Origin: Bradyrhizobium septentrionale
GTDB taxonomy: Bacteria > Pseudomonadota > Alphaproteobacteria > Rhizobiales > Xanthobacteraceae
Length of the DNA: 64,000 nt
Assembly: GCF_011516645.4 (NCBI RefSeq)
Contig: NZ_CP088285.1
Location: 4,792,501 to 4,856,500 of the forward strand
Direction: 5' to 3'
The stretch's first letter is position 1. Every line of letters starts with the position of its first letter. Of this stretch, positions 8,567 to 16,794 are shown piece by piece. The notes beneath the pieces were generated by a model that saw only the letters and a program-made list of their open reading frames with translations, was not told the DNA's origin and searched no databases. Made by a program: the position numbers and the translations under genes.

Positions 8567-10510
8567 ATGTCGCCGTCTTACGATTTCAATCAGCATGGTC
8601 ATCTAATTGAGTGGCCGAGTGTGCGGCCGTGGCCGGCGCGGCCAAAGTCTGCCGCGCCTCAGCGGTGTGTTGTGCCGCCGCCGTCATCGGCTCCGCTGCC
8701 GCGGCCTCTCGCGCCATTGCCAAAGCCGTCCGATCTCACGCTCGATCGATCGCGCGACGGCCTGCTGACCGCGTTCGGCAAGCTAACGCTGACCGATCGC
8801 TATCTGCTCGTCGGCGAAAGCATCCAGGACATGTTCGCGCGGGTGTCCTGTGCCTTCGCGGACGATGTTGCGCACGCCCAACGTCTCTATGACGCGATGT
8901 CTCGGCTGTGGTTCATGCCAGCCACGCCGGTGCTGTCCAATGGCGGCACCACGCGCGGCCTGCCAATCTCGTGCTTCCTTAACTCGGTGTCGGACTCGCT
9001 CGAAGGAATCGTTGGCACCTGGGACGAAAACGTGTGGCTTGCCTCCAACGGGGGCGGTATCGGCACGTACTGGGGCAATGTTCGCTCGATCGGAGAGAAG
9101 GTGAAGGGCGGCGTCAGCTCAGGCGTCATCCCGTTCATCCACGTCATGGACGGCCTGACGCTGGCGATCAGCCAGGGCTCGTTGCGGCGCGGCTCGGCGG
9201 CGGTCTATCTCGATATCCAGCATCCCGAGATCGAGGAGTTTCTCGAGATCCGCAAGGCGTCCGGCGACTTCAACCGCAAGAGCCTCAACCTGCATCACGG
9301 CATCAACCTCACCGACGAGTTCATGCGTGCCGTGGGCGCCGGCACCGCGTTCGCTCTGCGCAGCCCGAAGACGAACGAGGTCGTCCGCGAGATCGACGCG
9401 CGACAGCTATGGCAACGCATTCTTGAGAACCGGTTGCAGACAGGCGAGCCTTATCTCTTGTTCATCGACACCGTGAATCGCGCGCTTCCCAAGCACCAGC
9501 GCGAGCTCGGTCTCAAGGTCTCGACCTCCAACCTGTGCAGCGAGATTACGCTCCCGACCGGCATCGACCATCGCGGCGAGGAGCGCACCGCGGTGTGCTG
9601 TCTGTCATCGCTCAACCTCGAGACCTGGGACCAATGGAATGAGGAACCCGGCTTCATCGAGGACGTCATGCGCTTCCTTGACAACGTGCTCACCCACTTC
9701 ATCACGACGGCGCCGGAGGGTATGAAGCGGGCCCGCTACGCCGCCCTGCGCGAGCGCTCCGTCGGACTTGGCGTGATGGGCTTCCACTCGTTCCTCCAGG
9801 CGAATGGCATTCCAATGGAGAGTGGCTTGGCGAAATCATTCAATCTAAAGATGTTTCGGAAGATCCGGGGTGATGCCGACGCGGCATCCGTCGCCCTTGC
9901 TCGCGAGCGTGGCCCGTGCCCGGATGCCCTGGAACGTGGCGTGATGGAGCGCTTCAGCCAGAAGATCGCGATCGCGCCGACTGCTTCGATCAGCATCATC
10001 TGCGGCGGCACCAGCGCATGCATCGAGCCGATCCCGGCCAACATCTACACCCACAAGACGTTGTCTGGTGCCATCTCGGTACGTAATCCTCATCTGACCA
10101 GGGTACTGATCGCCAAGGGCGCCGACACCCCGGTGACCTGGCAGTCGATCATTGCGCAGGAGGGTTCGGTCGCCCATCTCGACATTCTGTCGGAACACGA
10201 GAAAGCGGTGTTTCGCACCGCCTTCGAGGTCGACCAGCGCTGGATCGTCGAGCTTGCAGGCGACCGGGCCGCATTCATCTGCCAGAGCCAGTCAATCAAC
10301 CTCTATCTGCCGGCCGAGGTCGATAAGTGGGACCTCCACATGCTGCACTGGACGGCGTGGAAGCGTGGGGTGAAGAGCCTTTATTACTGCCGTTCAAAAT
10401 CGATCTCGCGCGCGGCGTTCGCCGGCAAGATCGTCGACGATGACGAGGCCGCGCCGCGGCAGCCGCCTGCGCAGCGCGCCGATTATGAGGAGTGCCTCGC
10501 ATGTCAATGA
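8567..10510 (+). CDS. nrdA: Class I ribonucleoside-diphosphate reductase, large subunit
   Basis: A 647-residue catalytic subunit that reduces ribonucleoside diphosphates to deoxyribonucleotides. Active-site residues are visible: the redox cysteine in ISCFLN, the thiyl-radical cysteine and its glutamate in NLCSEI (C324, E326), the partner cysteine in CCLSSLNL, the tyrosine pair in SLYYCRS, and the C-terminal CLACQ thiol pair that is re-reduced by thioredoxin or glutaredoxin. A proline-rich leader replaces the N-terminal ATP-cone domain, so dATP inhibition at that site is probably missing. The ATG at 8567 is preferred; an in-frame GTG at 8528 sits in the riboswitch expression platform. The gene overlaps nrdB, forming a two-gene operon under B12 control. 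Confidence 0.93.
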   Translation: MSPSYDFNQHGHLIEWPSVRPWPARPKSAAPQRCVVPPPSSAPLPRPLAPLPKPSDLTLDRSRDGLLTAFGKLTLTDRYLLVGESIQDMFARVSCAFADDVAHAQRLYDAMSRLWFMPATPVLSNGGTTRGLPISCFLNSVSDSLEGIVGTWDENVWLASNGGGIGTYWGNVRSIGEKVKGGVSSGVIPFIHVMDGLTLAISQGSLRRGSAAVYLDIQHPEIEEFLEIRKASGDFNRKSLNLHHGINLTDEFMRAVGAGTAFALRSPKTNEVVREIDARQLWQRILENRLQTGEPYLLFIDTVNRALPKHQRELGLKVSTSNLCSEITLPTGIDHRGEERTAVCCLSSLNLETWDQWNEEPGFIEDVMRFLDNVLTHFITTAPEGMKRARYAALRERSVGLGVMGFHSFLQANGIPMESGLAKSFNLKMFRKIRGDADAASVALARERGPCPDALERGVMERFSQKIAIAPTASISIICGGTSACIEPIPANIYTHKTLSGAISVRNPHLTRVLIAKGADTPVTWQSIIAQEGSVAHLDILSEHEKAVFRTAFEVDQRWIVELAGDRAAFICQSQSINLYLPAEVDKWDLHMLHWTAWKRGVKSLYYCRSKSISRAAFAGKIVDDDEAAPRQPPAQRADYEECLACQ

Positions 10511-11574
10511 TCGATCTCTCGTCTGTCGATCCGCGCACGCTGATCGGCAAGGGGCGCGTTGGTCTCCTTGACTCGACGGGCAGCTATGACGTTGATCGCT
10601 ACGCTTGGGCCTACGAGTTCTGGAAGCGTCAGCAGCAGACGCATTGGATGGCCGAGGAGGTGCCGCTCGGCAACGACCTCAAGGACTGGGCGTCGGACCG
10701 CGTCACCGCCAGCGAGCGCGCGCTGCTCACCCAGATCTTTCGCTTCTTTACTCAGTCGGACATCGAGGTCGGTGACAATTATCTCAAGCGATACATCCCG
10801 ATTTTCCAGCCGCTCACCGTCCAGATGATGATGGCGGCCTTCACGAACATGGAGACGGTCCACATCGACGCCTATGCGCTGCTGCTCAAGACGCTCGGCA
10901 TGCCCAAGACCGAGTTCGAGGCATTTCGCAGCTATGCGCAAATGCGCGCCAAGGCGGACTACATGCACGAGTTCGGCGTTGACACCGTGGCCGATGTCGC
11001 GCGCACCCTGGCTATGTTCGGCGCCTTTACCGAAGGCATGGCGTTGTTCGCGAGCTTCGCTATGCTGCTCAATTTTCCGCGCCACAACAAGATGAACGGC
11101 ATGGGACAGATCGTAAGCTGGTCGGTGCGCGACGAGAGTCTCCACTGCGAGGGCGTCATCAAGCTGTTTCACGAATGGCACCGCGAGACCGGCGCCGTGA
11201 CGCGCTCGGTCCGTGACGACATCGTCGATGTCGCCAGAACGATGGTAAAGCTGGAGGAGAACTTCGTCGATCTCGCCTTTGGCCTGGGCAAGATCGAGGG
11301 CATGCGTCCTGAGCAGATCCACGCCTACGTCCGTTATGTCGCCGACTGGCGACTGACCCAACTCCGGATTGCCCCGGTTTTCGGCTTCTTCAAGGCCGAG
11401 GAGGATGGGTTCACGCAGCTCAAGCCGCATCCGCTGCCTTGGCTCGTCGAGATTCTCAATGGGGTCGAGCACGCCAATTTCTTCGAGCAGCGCGCCACGG
11501 AGTACTCCAAGGCGGCGAGCCGAGGCAGCTGGGACGGCGAGGACGGGGTGTGGGCGGCTTTCGGCCGTATGTAG
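10501..11574 (+). CDS. nrdB: Class I ribonucleotide reductase, small (radical) subunit
   Basis: A 357-residue ferritin-like subunit that generates the radical for NrdA. The metal ligands and the radical tyrosine are present: E118, H121 and Y125 in METVHIDAY, then a glutamate in FTEGMALFA, and the glutamate/histidine pair in RDESLHCEG. This is the pattern of tyrosyl-radical class I enzymes. ATG 10501 overlaps the nrdA stop by ten bases and has GGAG about eight bases upstream; a GTG at 10492 is an alternative. Overlap with nrdA indicates translational coupling under the same riboswitch. The enzyme needs oxygen but not cobalamin, which explains control by a B12 sensor. Confidence 0.93.
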   Translation: MSMIDLSSVDPRTLIGKGRVGLLDSTGSYDVDRYAWAYEFWKRQQQTHWMAEEVPLGNDLKDWASDRVTASERALLTQIFRFFTQSDIEVGDNYLKRYIPIFQPLTVQMMMAAFTNMETVHIDAYALLLKTLGMPKTEFEAFRSYAQMRAKADYMHEFGVDTVADVARTLAMFGAFTEGMALFASFAMLLNFPRHNKMNGMGQIVSWSVRDESLHCEGVIKLFHEWHRETGAVTRSVRDDIVDVARTMVKLEENFVDLAFGLGKIEGMRPEQIHAYVRYVADWRLTQLRIAPVFGFFKAEEDGFTQLKPHPLPWLVEILNGVEHANFFEQRATEYSKAASRGSWDGEDGVWAAFGRM

Positions 11575-12259
11575 GCAACCGGAACAGCATGCGTCCGTTC
11601 ATACATCTTGGAGGTTCGCGGAAGTCCTCTGCTGCGGCTTCCGGCGGCACAGCGGACTCAAGCGGCATCATCCACGCCGCTCGAAAATCATAACGGGGGA
11701 ACACCCGCCCACGGGGCTGATGTACCAAAGTGAAGTCTGATCTTGTGCTGAGTTGCTTCGGTGCGGCAGACTTCGAAAAGGCGATCACAATCGTTGCAAT
11801 TTGCAGGACCAAGCGCGGGCATTGGTCGGCGATCTTTGAGGCGCGCTCGCCTTGCGGGAAAGTCGGCGTGACCTCATCGATGCGGACCAATGGAACCGGT
11901 TTATGCACACCTGCACAAAAGGGCGGCGAAAGCCTGAGTGGAAGCCGCCAGTCTGTTCAGGGCGACCGTGCATGCGATGACGGCGCTTGATGATCAGGGT
12001 CATCGACGCGGCCGTCTCCATACAGCAAACGGCCGGGAGGCGAGTAGAGTGAGGAGGCCAGTTGGTGATCGCTCCTCTTCAGCCGTACAGCTAGACAATT
12101 TCGATCAGGTTTCCGCATATCGAGTGGACCCCTTGAAAGGAACTTGGCCGGCGGAGTATCCGCCAGCCAAGAGCGATCGTCATCACGTGCTCCTGCTGTT
12201 GGCGGAGACAATCTATCAACCTTCGCACATGGCCCTTGTCGCTGCTAAAGCTATGGGCA
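11575..12259. other. Stretch without a recognised gene
   Basis: Only short, overlapping open frames without family features are present. This is the downstream region of both nrdB and the minus-strand effector gene. I see no clear terminator hairpin with a T-tract. Confidence 0.45.
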
Positions 12260-13015
12260 CTAGCCGGCGGGCGGATCTTGCCCCGCGTCTGCCGGCCTGT
12301 CTTCGTCCACATCTGCGGGCCAAAGGCTCGGGTCCAGTGCTGGCGTGAGGCGAATGAAGCCCTCGTCTCTCCATTCGGCCGTGTGAGGTACGCCGAAAAG
12401 GGTAAAGACTTTGGTCGGGTGGTCTTGGGTCGGCAGTACCCCGCTGCGCTCCAGCATGTCGATCTGAGCGCTTGTGGCTGTTTGGCCCATGAAAACCCAG
12501 TAGTCCTTGGCGAGACGTCCGTCCCGCATACGGAACTCGGAAAGTTCTGGCGGTACAACTTCGGAAGGCCCAGCCTGAGATGGTCCGGCGTGCGAGGGAT
12601 TTTTATCCATATCCTGCCATAGCAAATCTTGGTCGAAATCAGGATGCGCCTCGATCGCCTGAGCGATCGTCTGCTGCGAGAGGTGATGCGGGGACCGTTC
12701 TGGTGCTGGATCTGCACCGAGCGCAGCCGGCGCATGCGAATCATCCTCCCAACCCAAGCCTGGCGAATAGGGTTGCGCTATATCCAGGTACGGCGAAAAA
12801 GGGTGCCGAGCATCCAAGTACGGCGAATAGGGATGGCCTGCGTCCAGATATGGCGAATAGGGCTCCCCCGGCAGCGCGGGCGAGGCGGTACGATGTGGCG
12901 CAGCACCACCCTGAGCGCCGTTGAGCTGCTGCTCAAAGCCGGTAGCGTCCGTGGGCGGTAGCGGTGAATTGGTGTCCGGGCTCGTGTTCGATGGTCCGAT
13001 TTCGTTGAAATCCAT
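12260..13015 (-). CDS. Candidate type III effector with PYSPYLD repeats and an LPTQDHPT module
   Basis: A 251-residue proline-rich protein. The start MDFNEIG resembles the N-terminus of the effector at 34191-34781 (MDLNRIG). Residues 27-31 read FEQQL, a motif also found near the N-termini of NopB and the effector at 27426. Four tandem units of a PYSPYLDA-like 10-residue repeat follow (about residues 50-95). The C-terminal third holds a roughly 45-residue module (IDMLERSGVLPTQDHPT to HTAEWRDEGFIRLT) shared with the 34191 protein. A near-perfect tts box lies about 160 bases upstream. No enzymatic motif is seen. Secretion by the T3SS is inferred from the tts box; the molecular function is unknown. 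Confidence 0.75.
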   Translation of the reverse strand: MDFNEIGPSNTSPDTNSPLPPTDATGFEQQLNGAQGGAAPHRTASPALPGEPYSPYLDAGHPYSPYLDARHPFSPYLDIAQPYSPGLGWEDDSHAPAALGADPAPERSPHHLSQQTIAQAIEAHPDFDQDLLWQDMDKNPSHAGPSQAGPSEVVPPELSEFRMRDGRLAKDYWVFMGQTATSAQIDMLERSGVLPTQDHPTKVFTLFGVPHTAEWRDEGFIRLTPALDPSLWPADVDEDRPADAGQDPPAG

Positions 13016-13174
13016 CCTGTCACTCCCGCATGATGGAGCAGCTCGAGCAATGCGAAGGCTCCTGCCCTGCGAGACCGAAGCAGCTGTTTCGGAGGTTCGC
13101 GTTGATCTTCAAGCCCTCCTGGATGCACACGTCTGGCGCGGTCGATGCGAGGCACCGCCATCCAGACAGGCTCA

Positions 13175-13207
13175 TCCTGGGTGAGGCAGCTTTCGAAAAG
13201 CTGACGA
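13175..13207 (-). promoter_or_regulatory. tts box, minus strand
   Basis: The minus-strand core GTCAGCTTTTCGAAAGCT matches the tts consensus at every conserved position. It points toward the effector starting at 13015. Confidence 0.88.
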
Positions 13208-13268
13208 TCAGATGGATTTAAGCGAATGCAGTTCGGATCCTCGGCTCGAGCTCTCTCGTATTGTTAAG

Positions 13269-13967
13269 TCACTTCTGGCCTGCAGCTTCGCGCACGATGC
13301 CGTCCTGATGCTGCGCTTCTGAGGAATAGTGGCTTTCAGGTCGTCCGTCGCGAATGACCGTGCTCGAGGAGCCACGAAACAACATCAAAACCGACCCCAG
13401 TGGCGGCTTTTCAGCAGCGGTTGGATTCCGCCGCGCCTGCGCCTCCGCCACAAGGCCCTTGAGCGTTTGGTCCACGAGCGCGATGAAGCGCGGCGGGCCC
13501 GAAGCCAGGACGAGGCCATCTCCTGGAGCCGGCTTCACGATATAGCGCTCATCGGAGATGTTGAGCACATCGAGCGCGGTCCTGAACGCATCGAAGCTGA
13601 TCGGATTCAACACAATGAGACGGCTTTGCGCCTCTTGAGCCGCGGATATGTAAAGCACGAGACCGTCGTAATACCATTGAAGATTGTACAGATTGGTCAA
13701 GCGCTCGAGGAACTCTCGCGGTGGCAGGTCCGGCATTCGCCCACGAATCCGGCCCTTTACCTCGGCGCTGACATTGACCCTGATATTGTGATTGTTGCCG
13801 AACTCCTGCAGCGCGGCGGAAAGGTCCTGATCCAGAACCGTGTAGCTGTAAGGAGCCGACGGCAGTGAGAGGGATGCGCCGAGCGCGCTTACCGTTCCCA
13901 GATAGACAAAAACTCCGACATGGAGAACTCTCCTCAAAATGTAGACCGTTGTGGATCGGATGAGCAT
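13269..13967 (-). CDS. rhcC1: RhcC1 (NolW), N-terminal half of the split T3SS secretin
   Basis: A 232-residue protein matching NolW/RhcC1 (SctC N-terminal part). In rhizobial T3SS the outer-membrane secretin is split between RhcC1 and RhcC2. The start at 13967 is chosen because it gives a signal peptide (a basic start, then VGVFVYLGTVSALGA), although the frame stays open further upstream. After the signal come an N0-type domain (YTVLDQDLSAALQEFGNNHNIRV) and an N1-type domain (LERLTNLYNLQWYYDGLVLY, then VKPAPGDGLVLASGPPRFI). There is no C-terminal secretin pore, as expected for this half. It is transcribed divergently from nopB, with the tts box at 14061 between them. Spacing, orientation and content match other rhizobial T3SS loci. 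Confidence 0.88.
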   Translation of the reverse strand: MLIRSTTVYILRRVLHVGVFVYLGTVSALGASLSLPSAPYSYTVLDQDLSAALQEFGNNHNIRVNVSAEVKGRIRGRMPDLPPREFLERLTNLYNLQWYYDGLVLYISAAQEAQSRLIVLNPISFDAFRTALDVLNISDERYIVKPAPGDGLVLASGPPRFIALVDQTLKGLVAEAQARRNPTAAEKPPLGSVLMLFRGSSSTVIRDGRPESHYSSEAQHQDGIVREAAGQK

Positions 13968-14060
13968 TCCCGAAGGCCTTCCGCCTGAAAACAAACCTGG
14001 AATTTCATTCCAACGTGAAGGCCAAACGTGATCTTTAGATGACGTAACCAGCGGCATCTT

Positions 14061-14092
14061 CGTCAGGTTTTCGTCAGCTCGCCAATCTACGC
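14061..14092 (+). promoter_or_regulatory. tts box upstream of nopB
   Basis: CGTCAGGTTTTCGTCAGCTC followed by GCCAATCTA fits the tts consensus with a few changes. It ends about 50 bases before the nopB start and should drive the long T3SS operon. Confidence 0.75.
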
Positions 14093-14142
14093 TCATGATC
14101 CGTTCGTCGTTCAACAATGCCTGATCTCATCACACGAGCACA

Positions 14143-14658
14143 ATGACTCCTTATATGATGGTAGGCGCAACGCCGATCTCTCCCCATTCAGCTGACTGTG
14201 TTTCCAGTGCCTGCTCGCCGGCAGTCACTGGCGAGCAGGCTCACTTTGAGCAGTCCCTTGCGCAAGCGTCTTCCAATGAGGTCGCCGCCTCGTCAGTCTC
14301 AGCTAGAGCGGCAGTCGCTCCGCCGGTATCGGAGGTTCAGCGAGCGAGCGCGCTCGCAAGTCCGCCGGGCGATCGCGTCCTTCATGCGCTTTCCACCATG
14401 TACCGGAGCCATGCCGTTTCTCCCGCGGTCAGCGGCGCGCCTGCTCCGAATGGCGTGCAAGGGGGGCCGGCTGCGCAGCTGCTCGTGCAGGTGGATGATG
14501 TTGGCACACATGCGGCGGTTAAGCCGATAGGTTCGGATTTCGATTCGATGATGGTTGGTCTGCGTGATGTCTACAGAGACGTCGTTCAGGTTTCACTTGT
14601 CTCCAAGAGCACCAGCGCCGTCAGTTCGTCGCTGAACAAGCTGCTATCGGCCGGCTGA
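14143..14658 (+). CDS. nopB: NopB (NolB), secreted T3SS component
   Basis: A 171-residue protein in the position of NopB (NolB) at the head of the T3SS operon. NopB is a secreted component associated with the extracellular pilus in rhizobia. The N-terminus is serine- and alanine-rich. Residues 35-39 read FEQSL, resembling motifs in two effectors of this window. The C-terminal region (DSMMVGLRDVYRDVVQVSLVSKSTS) is the most helical, conserved-looking part. The ATG at 14143 follows the tts box by about 50 bases; the methionines at codons 5 and 6 are alternatives. The next gene, rhcJ, starts seven bases after the stop, so co-transcription is near certain. Confidence 0.82.
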   Translation: MTPYMMVGATPISPHSADCVSSACSPAVTGEQAHFEQSLAQASSNEVAASSVSARAAVAPPVSEVQRASALASPPGDRVLHALSTMYRSHAVSPAVSGAPAPNGVQGGPAAQLLVQVDDVGTHAAVKPIGSDFDSMMVGLRDVYRDVVQVSLVSKSTSAVSSSLNKLLSAG

Positions 14659-14664
14659 GCGAGG

Positions 14665-15528
14665 ATGATGACTGACGTGGTCCAGAGGCGTGGCGGTGGC
14701 GGCCATCGATCGTGGCGGCGGCTTCGCATTTGTCTTGCCCTGCCGCTCCTTCTTGCTTTGATTGGCTGCAAGACTGATCTCTATACCAAGATTCAGGAGC
14801 GTGAGGCTAATGAGATGCTCGCGCTTCTTCTTGGCAAGGGTGTCGATGCGGTCCGTGTTGTCGCCAAGGATGGAACCAGCGCAATCCAGGTCGAGGAAAA
14901 GCAGCTTGCGTATTCGATTGACTTGCTGAATGTCGAGGGGCTGCCTCGCCAATCCTTTAAGAATCTTGGCGAGGTGTTCAAGGGGTCAGGACTGGTTGCC
15001 TCGCCGATCGAGGAGCGCGCTCGTTACATCTATGCGCTAAGCGAAGAATTATCCCGCACGATCAGCAATATCGATGGCGTCCTTTCAGCGCGTGTTCATG
15101 TCGTTCTGCCGAAGAACGATCTGTTGCGGCAGGATGCGACCCCATCCTCGGCGTCGGTCTTCATTCGACATGGCTCTAACGCGAAGCTCTCGGTGCTCTT
15201 ACCGCAGATCAAGATGCTGGTCGCCAACAGCATCGAGGGGCTCTCCTACGACAAGGTGGCGGTCGTCTTTGTGCCGGTTGAGCGGGCGCCGCTTGAGTCG
15301 TCACGGGCAGTCAGTTCCCCTCAACCAGCAAAATTTGCTTCAACGCCGTTGCTTGCCTTCGGGGTGGGCGGTGCCGGCGCCGCATTCGGCATCGCCGCTT
15401 ACGTGTTGTTGGGCGCGCGTATTCGTCAATTCGGACAATCGTCGCGCAAACTGACCATGTTTGGCGGAGGTTCGAATGTGCCGGCCGTCCAGGCTGCTGA
15501 CGAGAAGACCACTTCTGATGCGACGTAG
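14665..15528 (+). CDS. rhcJ: RhcJ (NolT), T3SS inner-ring lipoprotein
   Basis: A 287-residue SctJ-family (YscJ/HrcJ) lipoprotein that forms the inner-membrane ring of the injectisome. A signal peptide ends in the lipobox LALIGC, so the mature protein would begin at an acylated cysteine. The ring-building domains follow, with family segments such as YTKIQEREANEMLALLL, ARVHVVLP and ASVFIRHG. A C-terminal membrane helix (LLAFGVGGAGAAFGIAAYVLL) anchors the protein in the inner membrane. The length is slightly above the family norm because of the tail. A GAGG ribosome site directly precedes the start. The gene is second in the nopB operon. Confidence 0.92.
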   Translation: MMTDVVQRRGGGGHRSWRRLRICLALPLLLALIGCKTDLYTKIQEREANEMLALLLGKGVDAVRVVAKDGTSAIQVEEKQLAYSIDLLNVEGLPRQSFKNLGEVFKGSGLVASPIEERARYIYALSEELSRTISNIDGVLSARVHVVLPKNDLLRQDATPSSASVFIRHGSNAKLSVLLPQIKMLVANSIEGLSYDKVAVVFVPVERAPLESSRAVSSPQPAKFASTPLLAFGVGGAGAAFGIAAYVLLGARIRQFGQSSRKLTMFGGGSNVPAVQAADEKTTSDAT

Positions 15529-15539
15529 TCAGGACGCTT

Positions 15540-16172
15540 ATGTCGGCATCGATGTCATTCACCGAATCCAATCGTTCGTCCGTGTTGGCTTCCGATCGGC
15601 TGCGCGAGCTTGTTGCCTCCATCCATCCGAGCCGCTTTGCTGCGCGCCTTGATCCGTTGCTGTCGCCTCCCACGTTGCTACGGTTGCAGCAGAGTTCCAG
15701 ACTGCAGCCAAAACTGGCCGGGCTGCTGCTTGGCGGCGAAGTCGATGTGAGCGGAGCCAACTGGAACGAAGACCTGCTGCTCGGGCATGATCCGCGTCGA
15801 GTTGCCCTGCTCGCAGGTAGTATCTGGCATGCGCGCTCGGTCCTGAAGCTGGTTTCAAGGCACGATCTATCAATTTTGGTCGAACTGATCGGTGCCGAAG
15901 TGCATGCTTTTGGGATCCGGCATTTATCAAGCGCGGTCGCAACGACGCCCATTGCCGACCCGGAGCAACTATCGCGACAGATTGAACATGATGGGCTCGT
16001 CTGTCTCGGCACCTGGCTCGACGAGGCTCCAGCGCTTGAGCGTACCCGCGTGCTTCTACGCTTGCCCGTTGGGACCGCCGCGGACAATCCGGCGGCCGAC
16101 TACCGTGGTGCCGCAGGCCCGCTGCTTTCCTTGGTCATGGCCCATTTGAGGACGGAGGTTGCCAGGGGATGA
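15540..16172 (+). CDS. nolU: NolU, SctK-like T3SS protein
   Basis: A 210-residue protein in the NolU position between rhcJ and rhcL. NolU is treated as the rhizobial SctK-like cytosolic component, which links the sorting platform to the export gate. The sequence is leucine-rich and helical, has no membrane segment, and carries the segment RVALLAGSIWHARSVLKLVS near its centre. It overlaps the rhcL start by four bases (ATGA), implying translational coupling. Assignment rests on gene order and length more than on a strong motif. Confidence 0.8.
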   Translation: MSASMSFTESNRSSVLASDRLRELVASIHPSRFAARLDPLLSPPTLLRLQQSSRLQPKLAGLLLGGEVDVSGANWNEDLLLGHDPRRVALLAGSIWHARSVLKLVSRHDLSILVELIGAEVHAFGIRHLSSAVATTPIADPEQLSRQIEHDGLVCLGTWLDEAPALERTRVLLRLPVGTAADNPAADYRGAAGPLLSLVMAHLRTEVARG

Positions 16173-16792
16173 CCGCCGATGTCCCAGCATTGCCGGTGGC
16201 GCCGCGGATTCGCCCGCTCGGGCCCCTGATACGGGCAGCCGAACTCAAGGTCTGGCACGATGCCGTGCAGGCGCTCGCCGCTGCCGAGCGACATCTGCAG
16301 CGCGTTCGTAGCTGGGGACGCAAAGCTTATGAGCTGGAACGGATGCGCGGCCATGCCGAGGGCAAAAAGACGGGAGCGGAGGAAATGACACGGCTGATCG
16401 CGCAGGCTGTTTGTGAACTGGCGCAGCGAAAGGCCGCTCTGGATCAGGAATTGCCGCAGTTGGTCATTGAGATCGTGAGCAATTTGCTGGGTGCCTTTGA
16501 GCCGAGCGAGATGCTGGTGCGGGCCGTTCGTCACGCCATCGAGCAGAAGTATAAGAACACGGAAGTTTGCCTTCACGTATCGCCCCTGAAAGCCGATCTG
16601 CTGGCCAGTGAGTTCGCGGCCTACGATGGACTTGACGACCGACCTAAGGTCAGGATTCAGCCGGATCCTGCGCTGACGGCGGACCAGTGCGTTTTGTGGA
16701 GCGAGTTTGGCAATGTCGACCTTGGACTTGCCGCGCAGGTCCGCGCGCTTCGTCTTGGCCTTGGTTTGTCCTCGCAGGAGGGCGAGCCGTGA
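16169..16792 (+). CDS. rhcL: RhcL (NolV), T3SS ATPase-regulating stator protein
   Basis: A 207-residue SctL-family protein (NolV, related to YscL and FliH). These form the spokes of the sorting platform and hold the ATPase RhcN in place. The N-terminal half is a predicted coiled coil (residues about 30-90, from AVQALAAAERHLQRVRSWG onward). The C-terminal half is the globular stator-like domain, including VRIQPDPALTADQCVLWSEF, a pattern typical of the family. It overlaps nolU by four bases, and rhcN begins three bases after its stop. No irregularity is seen. Confidence 0.87.
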   Translation: MTADVPALPVAPRIRPLGPLIRAAELKVWHDAVQALAAAERHLQRVRSWGRKAYELERMRGHAEGKKTGAEEMTRLIAQAVCELAQRKAALDQELPQLVIEIVSNLLGAFEPSEMLVRAVRHAIEQKYKNTEVCLHVSPLKADLLASEFAAYDGLDDRPKVRIQPDPALTADQCVLWSEFGNVDLGLAAQVRALRLGLGLSSQEGEP

Positions 16793-16794
16793 CC

